From NCBI GenBank assembly GCA_021157985.1, contig JAGGVM010000151.1, positions 1-5,455 on the forward strand: a stretch of DNA of 5,455 nt. The letters run 5' to 3'. Below, piece after piece: positions 1-5,449 of this stretch (position 1 is its first letter; every line of letters starts with the position of its first letter). Under the pieces are notes generated by a model. It saw only the letters and a list, made by a program, of their open reading frames with translations. It was not told the DNA's origin and ran no database searches. This DNA is from Nitrososphaerota archaeon. GTDB taxonomy: Archaea > Thermoproteota > Nitrososphaeria_A > Caldarchaeales > Wolframiiraptoraceae. A program made the translations under genes and the position numbers.

Positions 1-798
1 CGGCTTCCTACCTATGACGACGAAGCGCGTGATATCGTTCTTCACGTCCTGGATCTCGCTCGCCAAGATCGCTCCGCCGTATAGCGATGCCGCGACCTTG
101 GAGCCTATCGCCGCCGCTCCCTCAAGCTTCACGGCTTTTCTAACGGCCTCGGCCGTGCTCGAACAAGTCTCGACCTTCGCCCCTTTCAAAACCTGATTTA
201 GGAATCCTCTGCACTGGGCCAGTGCGTGGGGATTACTGAGAACCATTTTTATGTCTTGCAGCCTTAGCCCCGGCCTGGCTATCAGGGTTAGATTGATCCT
301 TATCTTAACTTCCCCGCATATTCTCAGCGGGGTCTCGACGAGCAGGTCCAAGGTTTCCCCGACTCCCCCCTCGAGCGAGTTCTCGATTGGCACGACCCCG
401 TAGTCGGCGTCACCCGACTCAACCGCCCTGAAGATATCGCTTATACTCGGCATGGGCTGGAACTCTGCTCCCATGGCTAGGAAGGCTTTCATCGTAGCCT
501 CCTCGCTGAAGGATCCTCTGGGACCGAGGAACGCAACTCTTAGCTTGCTTTGGGCTCTGCGGCATACCCCGATTAGGGATCTTATCATCAGCTCGACGAG
601 GTCTCGGTCGAGGCCCAGCTCATCCGCGAGCTTCAATACCTGAGAAACGACCCGCTCCTCTCGCTCGTAATCCGCTATCGGTAGACCTCGCTTCTTTTTC
701 AGCTTACCGAGCTTCTTCGCGATCTCCACTCTCTCGGCGATGAGGTTCAGGATCTCGCGGTCTATTTCGTCTATTCTGCGCCTAAGCTCTTCGACCAA
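1..798 (-). CDS. pheA: Bifunctional chorismate mutase / prephenate dehydratase (P-protein), C-terminus cut off by the window edge
   Basis: Phenylalanine synthesis in the cytoplasm: chorismate to prephenate, then to phenylpyruvate. The frame is open from a TTG at 798 to the edge, giving 266 residues. Residues 1-84 are an AroQ-type chorismate mutase: by alignment from memory with the E. coli P-protein, active-site R11, R28, K39, R51 and Q88 correspond to R6, R23, K34, R46 and Q83, all present. Residues 86-266 are the prephenate dehydratase domain: FLGPRGSFSEEA (90-101), VPIENSLEGGV (136-146), NPHALAQC (189-196), CSSTAEAV (212-219) and catalytic NDITRF (254-259). The sequence ends at VIGRKP, just before the expected ACT domain that gives phenylalanine feedback, so that domain should lie left of position 1. 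TTG is chosen because a TGA lies in frame at 805-807 and a ribosome binding site sits 5 nt upstream; later starts would remove R6 and R23. It is the fourth gene of the putative minus-strand operon, 25 nt after the channel gene. Identity is near certain; the start is fairly sure. Confidence 0.95.
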   Translation of the reverse strand, partial: MVEELRRRIDEIDREILNLIAERVEIAKKLGKLKKKRGLPIADYEREERVVSQVLKLADELGLDRDLVELMIRSLIGVCRRAQSKLRVAFLGPRGSFSEEATMKAFLAMGAEFQPMPSISDIFRAVESGDADYGVVPIENSLEGGVGETLDLLVETPLRICGEVKIRINLTLIARPGLRLQDIKMVLSNPHALAQCRGFLNQVLKGAKVETCSSTAEAVRKAVKLEGAAAIGSKVAASLYGGAILASEIQDVKNDITRFVVIGRKP

Positions 799-803
799 AA
801 GCC

Positions 804-810
804 ATCACTC
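804..810 (-). promoter_or_regulatory. Ribosome binding site of pheA (decides the TTG start)
   Basis: On the minus strand GAGTGAT (810 to 804) is close to the archaeal Shine-Dalgarno consensus GGAGGTGATC, lacking one G. It lies 5 nt before the TTG at 798, normal spacing. It supports TTG 798 rather than the out-of-frame ATG at 805-803, which reaches a stop after seven codons. It sits in the 25 nt gap after the stop codon of the channel gene. Confidence 0.6.
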
Positions 811-823
811 AGATGAGGAGGTT

Positions 824-1450
824 CTACTCGGATTTATTGGTTTCAGTTTTCTTTATGTTGATCTTTCCGCCTATCACGTTGTTATTCGGTATCAGGGCGA
901 GCTCGCCTCCATCCTTCTCCAAGACCGTGAAAAACGTGGTGATGTTTTGGACGACGCCCTCCTCGCCCGAGACGGCGACCCTATCCCCGATCTTGAAAGG
1001 CCTCATGACCAAGAGAAAGAGGCCCGCGATCGCTTGGCCCAAAACCTTCTGGGTGGCGAAGCCTATCACCATCCCGATGAATCCCCCTAGGGCGACTCCA
1101 GCCGCTCCCCCCGCCGATCCGCCGGCCACGGCCGCGATTAATCCCCCGACTCCGACGAGCTTCACCACGTTCCTAACGACTTGCGCCGTTGAGTGAGGAT
1201 ACTTGAGCCTGAGGTTCCAATACATGACGTTCGCGAGCGCTGATATCATTAGGTATCCGAGGCCTAGGAGAAGCCCCATGTTCAGGTAGGGGAGATATTT
1301 CTGATACGTTTCGGCGAAGGCTCCGAGGAATGATGGGAGATAGATGTTGAAGAAGATGGATAAGGCTACGTAGGCCACGATCCAGATTATTAGCTTTAAG
1401 AGATTTCGCCCGGACTTTGAGACCTCGTCGGGTAGATCCAGCTCTTGCAC
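824..1450 (-). CDS. Minimal MscS-family mechanosensitive ion channel
   Basis: Predicted membrane channel of the small-conductance mechanosensitive (MscS) family, which opens under membrane tension to release solutes on osmotic downshock. It has 208 residues. Helices are seen at about 17-40 and 55-78, then a long Gly/Ala-rich segment at about 92-147 matching the pore-lining TM3 (GGSAGGAAGVALGGF at 110-124). The family-typical MRPFKIGDRV (149-158) leads into the small beta domain, with GVVQNITTFFT (165-175) and IPNN (187-190). The protein stops about ten residues after IPNN, so the alpha/beta vestibule domain of E. coli MscS (286 residues) is absent. The stop is a clean TAG at 826-824 followed at once by the pheA ribosome binding site, so this looks like a real short form and not an assembly truncation. 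The start is GTG at 1450; a TAA in frame at 1465-1463 rules out a longer form, and no ribosome binding site is visible. The channel assignment is strong; gating and selectivity are not deducible. Confidence 0.88.
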   Translation of the reverse strand: MQELDLPDEVSKSGRNLLKLIIWIVAYVALSIFFNIYLPSFLGAFAETYQKYLPYLNMGLLLGLGYLMISALANVMYWNLRLKYPHSTAQVVRNVVKLVGVGGLIAAVAGGSAGGAAGVALGGFIGMVIGFATQKVLGQAIAGLFLLVMRPFKIGDRVAVSGEEGVVQNITTFFTVLEKDGGELALIPNNNVIGGKINIKKTETNKSE

Positions 1451-1472
1451 GTGTTTTGTGATTTATGGAGGG

Positions 1473-1482
1473 TAATAAGTTT
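1473..1482 (-). promoter_or_regulatory. Possible internal TATA-like element for a leaderless mscS-pheA transcript
   Basis: On the minus strand AAACTTATTA (1482 to 1473) is centred about 27 nt before the GTG start of the channel gene. That is where an archaeal TATA box would sit if transcription began at the start codon itself. The lack of any ribosome binding site before that GTG fits a leaderless message. The element also covers the last bases of the topoisomerase gene and is a weak match, so this is only a candidate. Confidence 0.3.
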
Positions 1483-3199
1483 AGGGCGCGCGGGCTGATG
1501 CGAGCTTAGCGGCCTCGGATGAGATCCTGTTCTCGAGCTCTAGGTATAGGGGCTTGTATTCTGCGACCGCCTTCTCCAAAGCCTCCTCGTAGGTGATCTC
1601 CCCGGCCTCGATCTTCTCCATCAGCTCCTCGACCCTTCTCCGCGTATCGGGCGTTACGAGCTTCGGATCGATCGACTCCAATACTTCTATCAGCTTCATC
1701 CCGAGCTCCGTGGGCTTGAAGACCTTTCTCTGCTTCACCACGTATCCCCTGTCCGCTATGATCTTGGGGAAAGAAGCCCTCGTCGCGTCCGTGCCTATCC
1801 CATGAGCCTCCATGAGCTTTAGGAGCTCGGCTTCGGTCAATCTATCCGGCGGCCTCGTCTTCCCCTCGTGGAGCTTAACCGAAACGACCTCGAGGACCTC
1901 GCCCTCCCTCAGCTCGGGAATCGGCTTATCAGGCGGCTTAAAGTAGGGATAGATCTCGTAGAACCCCTTCACCGCGGTTTCCGCCCCGGAAGCCCTCAAC
2001 GCTATGCCGGCGAGGCTTATCTCCGCGGACCTCTCCCTTCGCACAGCATCCGGGTAAAAGGCGTTGGCCAGAAACCTCCGAGCCACATACTCCCACACCT
2101 TCGCAGCGACCCCCGAGCCCGCGTAAGGAGCCACGGGATAGATCGGGGTGTGCGCGCCGTCGTCAAGCCTTCCCTGCCTCGGCGAGGGCTGAGCGTTTAA
2201 CGGCTCGATCTTTAACCCCGTGCACGCCGCTTTCATCGGGGATTTGAAGTCGAATGTCCTTCGATACTTGTTCGTCTCGGTTCTCGGATAAGATATGTAA
2301 CCGTTCGCGTAGAGGGTTTCGGCTATCTGGAGTATTCTCGCCGCTGAGAGACCGGTCAACCTGACTAAGTCTCTGAGCATGTCGTCGGTTCTGATGGGCG
2401 TCGGCCTCAGAACTCGTGTTAACTTTTCCTCGAAGTGGAGAACCGTCCCGTGAGAGGTGGAGGAAGCCTTACGATATGCTTCCTCGGCTTTCCGCCTATC
2501 CCAGAAGCGATCGCTCTCCGCCTCGAACTCTTCTCCGAGCGCCGTTCGGAAAACCACTTTCAAGGTCCAGAAGAACTTCGGCTTGAAGTTCAACCGCTCC
2601 CGCTCCCGCCTCACGACGAACCAGAGGGTAGGAGCCTGACAAGTTCCCCAGCTGATGAGCCTTATCCTCCGGTTAACCCGCCTCGCCGACAAGGTTAGAA
2701 GCCTGGTGAAAGCCGCGCCGGTTATGAGGTCGAATCTCTGCCTGAAGAGGGCTTTCCATACCCAGTTCCAGTTGAGGTCGTCTTCGAGGTTTTTCCAGGC
2801 TCTTCTAAGCTCCGCGTAGTCCGTGCTGTTGAACCTCATCCGCTTATACGGCGCGTCGCCTTTCACCTGCCTCCAGATCTTGAGTATCTCCGATCCTATT
2901 AGCTCGCCCTCAGAGTCGTTGTCGGTCGCGATCACCAAGACCTCGCTTCTCTTGAATAGGTTCCTGAGCTCTCGGAAGGACCTCGAATCCGTTACCTCGT
3001 CCTCGAACTCCCTAACCTCGAAGAGCTTCGAGGGCCTGCATTCCCGCCAACCATAGCCGCGCGGAAACTCAGAGTCCATTACGTGGCCTCGGACGGAGGT
3101 CACTACGACGTCTTCGCCTTTCAACGCCTCCTTAATCCTCCTCGCGACGCTCGGCTTCTCGGCTACGATCACGACTCCTCCGCTCACGTCAATCACCAC
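1481..3199 (-). CDS. Type IA DNA topoisomerase (archaeal topoisomerase III / I type), no C-terminal zinc finger
   Basis: Cuts one DNA strand through a 5'-phosphotyrosine bond and passes the other strand, relaxing negative supercoils or separating joined molecules. It has 572 residues (as numbered from GTG 3199). The Toprim domain spans about 9-125: VAEKPSVARRI (12-22) with the catalytic Glu at 14, RGHVMDSEFP (37-46), and the acidic motif TDNDSEGELIG (92-102) with Asp93, Asp95 and Glu97. SWGTCQAPTL (183-192) is the type IA 'G-x-CQ-PTL' motif. The active-site motif is YISYPRTETN (301-310), nucleophile Tyr304. GAHTPIYP (348-355) and LMEAHGIGTDATRA (462-475) complete the core. The protein ends in a charged helix with no Cys pairs; its only cysteines are 54, 187 and 326, so the zinc ribbons common in this family are missing. 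It lacks the helicase domain of reverse gyrase. GTG 3199 gives the longest form; GTG 3187 (4 nt after GGTGAT) is at least as likely and loses no domain. Second gene of the putative operon. I give no symbol because archaeal topA/topB naming is ambiguous. Confidence 0.95.
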   Translation of the reverse strand: MVIDVSGGVVIVAEKPSVARRIKEALKGEDVVVTSVRGHVMDSEFPRGYGWRECRPSKLFEVREFEDEVTDSRSFRELRNLFKRSEVLVIATDNDSEGELIGSEILKIWRQVKGDAPYKRMRFNSTDYAELRRAWKNLEDDLNWNWVWKALFRQRFDLITGAAFTRLLTLSARRVNRRIRLISWGTCQAPTLWFVVRRERERLNFKPKFFWTLKVVFRTALGEEFEAESDRFWDRRKAEEAYRKASSTSHGTVLHFEEKLTRVLRPTPIRTDDMLRDLVRLTGLSAARILQIAETLYANGYISYPRTETNKYRRTFDFKSPMKAACTGLKIEPLNAQPSPRQGRLDDGAHTPIYPVAPYAGSGVAAKVWEYVARRFLANAFYPDAVRRERSAEISLAGIALRASGAETAVKGFYEIYPYFKPPDKPIPELREGEVLEVVSVKLHEGKTRPPDRLTEAELLKLMEAHGIGTDATRASFPKIIADRGYVVKQRKVFKPTELGMKLIEVLESIDPKLVTPDTRRRVEELMEKIEAGEITYEEALEKAVAEYKPLYLELENRISSEAAKLASARAP

Positions 3200-3201
3200 T
3201 C
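3192..3201 (-). promoter_or_regulatory. Shine-Dalgarno-like site at the topoisomerase start
   Basis: On the minus strand GAGTGGTGAT (3201 to 3192) is a good match to GGAGGTGATC. It overlaps the GTG codons at 3199 and 3196, so it cannot serve them. It precedes the in-frame GTG at 3187 by 4 nt, slightly tight but workable. This argues for translation starting at 3187, giving a protein four residues shorter whose N-terminus (MSGGVVIVAEKPS) fits the usual short lead before the Toprim strand. Confidence 0.5.
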
Positions 3202-3234
3202 ATTACCTTAAAACCGTTGAAAGCCTCCATCAAC

Positions 3235-4377
3235 CTAATGACCTCTCAACAAAGCCGCTATTAAGGCTGCTAAAGCTATCAACATCAATCCGGAGAAGTT
3301 GAAGAAGACGGGGACCCCGAACTCGCTGATCACGAATCCCCCGATCAGGGGGTAAACAATTCTAGAGGCGCCGGTCAAGATGCTCCAAGAGGAGAGGGTT
3401 GCGCCGAGCTCTTCCCTCGGAGTTACCTCTGTGAAGAGCGCTATGACTATCGGCCCCCAGGAAGCCGCGACGAACCCCATCAATAAACCGAAGACTATTA
3501 TCGAGATCGAGGAGCGGATCATGGAGTAGCAGAAAAGCGCCGCCGCCCCAACGAGCTCCGAGAACGCGAGGAAAAGCCACCTCGACCTAAGCTTATCCGA
3601 GATCGCTCCGAAGGCGAGGTTGAGCGGTATCGCGAGGATCATCGATAGGCTTCTGGCCAATCCTATATCGGATTCAACCGCTCCGAGATATGAGGGCGCG
3701 AGGACGTATGCGAATCCGAAGATCCCTCCCCAGATGAAGGCGTCGAGCGAGCAGATCAGGATCAGGAGCTTAGCTCCCCTGCTGCTGGGTATCAAGAGCT
3801 TCAGCGAGAACTTCTCCTTGAACAGCTTCACCTTCATCCAAGGAGCGAGGAAAACCGTTGCCAAGGCGGCTAAAACGATCCCCGAGAGAAGGGCGTGGAA
3901 ATAGGATCCCGTTAACAGGAAGAGCCCGAGCCCGAGGTTTATCCCTATCAGGACCCCGAGCTGAGCCGAGGAGAGTATTCCGGCCGTGAACACGCCTCTC
4001 CAGTTCTTCGGAACCTCCATTCCCGCGACCAAGCCCCTCCCCATCATCGAGGCGGCGAAGCCTATCCTCTGAAAAAGAGTAGAGAAGAAGATCGTGTAAT
4101 AGGTGTAGCCGAGCATCAAGACCGCCGCGGAGGCCATCGAGAAAGCGGCTCCAGTGAAGACAACCACCCCCAAGTTATTCACGGCCATCATCAAGCCCCT
4201 CGCGAGTATCGATAAGACGGCGGCGACGCTGATGAATCCTCCATAAGACGCGCTGTCGACGCGCGCCGATTCGACCATGAAAGGCCAGAGAGCGCTGAAA
4301 GAAGATAGGCTTGCGTGTAGGAGTAGGAGGCCTAAAGCGATGAATATGTGGCTCCGCTTGAGAGAAGCGTTAAACAA
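3235..4377 (-). CDS. Major facilitator superfamily transporter, 12 membrane helices, substrate unknown
   Basis: Predicted secondary transporter in the cytoplasmic membrane, 380 residues, a normal length for a compact MFS protein. Hydrophobic segments fall at roughly 9-33, 44-64, 69-89, 93-113, 129-155, 159-180, then a basic cytoplasmic loop (181-201, rich in Lys), then 203-226, 238-257, 266-285, 290-312, 326-350 and 354-376. This is the 6+6 layout. The MFS loop motif is recognisable between helices 8 and 9 (GAISDKLRSRW, 257-267) but eroded between helices 2 and 3. The segment TPREELGATLSSW (319-331), followed by PLIGGF (343-348), is the usual signature around helix 11. The start is TTG at 4377: no ATG, GTG or TTG occurs in frame between the upstream TGA (4425-4423) and it, and the first ATG falls at residue 34, after helix 1. 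A TATA-like box about 33 nt upstream fits a very short leader. First gene of the putative minus-strand operon and divergent from a membrane-bound regulator. The substrate cannot be inferred. Confidence 0.88.
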   Translation of the reverse strand: MFNASLKRSHIFIALGLLLLHASLSSFSALWPFMVESARVDSASYGGFISVAAVLSILARGLMMAVNNLGVVVFTGAAFSMASAAVLMLGYTYYTIFFSTLFQRIGFAASMMGRGLVAGMEVPKNWRGVFTAGILSSAQLGVLIGINLGLGLFLLTGSYFHALLSGIVLAALATVFLAPWMKVKLFKEKFSLKLLIPSSRGAKLLILICSLDAFIWGGIFGFAYVLAPSYLGAVESDIGLARSLSMILAIPLNLAFGAISDKLRSRWLFLAFSELVGAAALFCYSMIRSSISIIVFGLLMGFVAASWGPIVIALFTEVTPREELGATLSSWSILTGASRIVYPLIGGFVISEFGVPVFFNFSGLMLIALAALIAALLRGH

Positions 4378-4406
4378 CTTGCCGAAGAATATTTCCTCGA
4401 AGCCTC

Positions 4407-4414
4407 TATTTAAT
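4407..4414 (-). promoter_or_regulatory. Candidate TATA box of the minus-strand operon
   Basis: On the minus strand ATTAAATA (4414 to 4407) is preceded by the purine-rich GAGAAATTGG, which resembles a TFB recognition element. Transcription would start about 26 nt downstream, near 4384, leaving a leader of roughly 7 nt before the TTG at 4377. This agrees with the absence of a ribosome binding site there. The opposite strand of the same bases reads TATTTAAT and could also act as a TATA box for the divergent gene. Confidence 0.45.
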
Positions 4415-4434
4415 CCAATTTCTCATCTGAAGGT

Positions 4435-4444
4435 AACTTTAAAC
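4435..4444 (+). promoter_or_regulatory. Candidate TATA box of the divergent regulator gene
   Basis: AACTTTAAAC, preceded by GAAGGT, resembles an archaeal TATA box with its TFB element. Its centre is only about 16 nt before the ATG at 4456, so transcription would be expected near 4466, just inside the annotated gene. Either the real start is the in-frame TTG at 4474, or the working box is the TATTTAAT at 4407-4414, which would start transcription near 4437 with a leader of about 19 nt. The two cannot be separated from sequence alone. Confidence 0.35.
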
Positions 4445-4455
4445 GTGCCTGGAAA

Positions 4456-5388
4456 ATGGTTAAGCTTGAAAAATTGAAGCTCGCGTTGATACTCGTCATT
4501 CTATTGGTCTCGCAGCCCTTCGCGGTTACCTTGACCATAAACTCGGATGGAATCGCGGAGATACACTTGAAGACGGCGGCGTCCGAGGGATTAAACGAGC
4601 TGACGCTTCCCGTCGAACCGATTCCCGAAACCATAGAGATCTCGGTAAACGGCAGATCTCTCATCCCGCTCTACGAGAACGGCACCCTCTATTTCTTCTC
4701 TCCCACATCGGGGGCGGCGGAGATAAGCTACCTCGCCAACGTAACGCTCACCGGAAAGCTCTTCAAGATCTGGATCACCGGAAGCCAGCTCGTCAAGCTC
4801 ATACTCGCTCCCGAGATAGTGCTGCTCTCGATCCCGAATAAGGTGGAGAACTTCACCTATCTGGACGATAAGCTGGTGATCTTCTTCGAAGGCCCCGATG
4901 AAATCGACTACTCCATTAAGGAAAAAGCCGCCGAGACCACCGCGATACAGCCATCCACGGTTACCTCCGCTACTTCCAGATCCTTTACGGCAAAACCTCC
5001 CGAAGCAACCACGGCGACATCAATTCAGCCGACTAAGACTTCTGAAGCCCGTGGAGCCGGGGAGAAAACGAGTGAACGAGACTATGGGTTAATCGCTTTC
5101 ATCGCAGGAGTCCTCGGAGCCATCGCGATATTCGCGGCGATCTTCTATAGAGGAAGGAAATCTGGAGCGGGAAGAGTCGAGGTGAGCGGCTTAACCGACG
5201 TCGACCTATCGATAATCGAGATAATAAAGTCGGAGGGCGGAAGCGTTCTCCAGGGAAGGCTTCAAGCCAGGCTCGGTCTCCCGAAGACCACTCTCTGGAG
5301 GCATGTGAAGAAGCTCGAGAAGATGAGATACATAAAGATCGTTAAGGAGGGATCACTTAACAGGCTGATCCTCTTGAAGGAGGTTTAA
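4456..5388 (+). CDS. Membrane-anchored transcription regulator with extracellular domain and cytoplasmic winged HTH (COG2512-like)
   Basis: Looks like a one-component transmembrane regulator, 310 residues. Residues 1-23 are a signal peptide or first membrane helix (Lys-rich start, then LALILVILLVSQPFA). Residues 24-156 form a beta-rich outside domain with no Cys and three N-X-T sequons (N75, N95, N132). Residues 157-207 are a Thr/Ser/Pro/Ala-rich stalk. Residues 211-231 are a membrane helix followed by YRGRK, a positive-inside anchor. Residues 246-308 are a winged helix-turn-helix: helix 249-259, then VLQGRLQARL (264-273), recognition helix PKTTLWRHVKKLEK (276-289), and a wing at 291-308. The architecture matches archaeal predicted membrane-associated regulators grouped in COG2512, recalled from memory. 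It diverges from the transporter-led operon across 78 nt, so that operon and its own gene are plausible targets (inference). ATG 4456 is used; TTG 4474 would also leave an intact signal peptide. No strong ribosome binding site is visible. The ligand is unknown. Confidence 0.85.
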   Translation: MVKLEKLKLALILVILLVSQPFAVTLTINSDGIAEIHLKTAASEGLNELTLPVEPIPETIEISVNGRSLIPLYENGTLYFFSPTSGAAEISYLANVTLTGKLFKIWITGSQLVKLILAPEIVLLSIPNKVENFTYLDDKLVIFFEGPDEIDYSIKEKAAETTAIQPSTVTSATSRSFTAKPPEATTATSIQPTKTSEARGAGEKTSERDYGLIAFIAGVLGAIAIFAAIFYRGRKSGAGRVEVSGLTDVDLSIIEIIKSEGGSVLQGRLQARLGLPKTTLWRHVKKLEKMRYIKIVKEGSLNRLILLKEV

Positions 5389-5403
5389 CCCGTTTTCCGC
5401 CGA

Positions 5404-5420
5404 GTTCCTAGCCGAGGAAC
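5404..5420. repeat. Small perfect hairpin downstream of the regulator gene
   Basis: GTTCCT (5404-5409) and AGGAAC (5415-5420) are perfect inverted repeats around a 5 nt loop, starting 15 nt after the stop codon. A TTTT run lies before it (5392-5395) and none after it, so it is not a standard intrinsic terminator. It could be a weak 3' end structure or an operator for whatever lies to the right. Six base pairs could also occur by chance. Confidence 0.35.
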
Positions 5421-5449
5421 CGTTTGGAACCGGGATTCCTTGGATTCCC
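5416..5449. repeat. Tandem short direct repeats near the right edge
   Basis: GGAACCG occurs at 5416-5422 and again at 5426-5432 (period 10). GGATTCC then occurs at 5433-5439 and 5442-5448 (period 9). Four GGA-headed units thus run head to tail in 34 bases, overlapping the right arm of the hairpin. The block lies in the non-coding tail and may continue beyond position 5455. Its role is unknown: it could be an operator-like array, an mRNA 3' region or chance. Confidence 0.35.

Larger units (their letters stand above)
1..4377 (-). other. Putative four-gene operon: MFS transporter, topoisomerase, MscS-like channel, pheA
   Basis: Four same-strand genes are separated by 35, 30 and 25 nt with no room for elaborate promoters, and a TATA-like box lies before the first. 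No gap shows a clear T-rich terminator. A shared transcript is therefore likely, with a possible extra start before the channel gene. The products have no obvious common pathway, so the grouping may reflect convenience of transcription or a lineage-specific arrangement. Confidence 0.6.

Noticed and set aside
14..643. Plus-strand open frames of about 60 residues near the left edge
   Set aside because: This DNA encodes the chorismate mutase/prephenate dehydratase on the minus strand with intact motifs throughout, so these frames are antisense noise.
740..1196. Plus-strand open frames of 116 and 127 residues
   Set aside because: They lie opposite the channel and pheA genes, which have clear family motifs. 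Their translations are Pro/Thr/Arg-rich with no recognisable fold, as expected for the antisense of G+C-biased codons.
1868..2698. Plus-strand open frames of 110 and 87 residues opposite the topoisomerase gene
   Set aside because: They are antisense to conserved catalytic segments of the topoisomerase, and their composition is typical of shadow frames. No ribosome binding site or promoter was seen.
1481..3199. Reverse gyrase as the identity of the topoisomerase
   Set aside because: Only the type IA topoisomerase part is present, with a normal Toprim start at the N-terminus. No helicase motifs occur upstream, where the transporter gene lies.
3205..3215. GGTTTTAAGGT on the minus strand as a separate promoter for the topoisomerase gene
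   Set aside because: It could serve a message starting near GTG 3187, but that start already has a ribosome binding site and the match to a TATA box is poor, so I did not list it.
4410..4664. Minus-strand 84-residue frame across the divergent promoter region
   Set aside because: It overlaps the signal peptide and sensor domain of the regulator and reads through the likely promoter of the operon. It shows no family features.
5341..5384. Strong ribosome-binding-like strings AAGGAGG near the end of the regulator gene, suggesting another gene start
   Set aside because: They encode Lys-Glu codons in the winged-helix tail. No ATG, GTG or TTG follows at usable spacing before the stop or in the next 20 bases.
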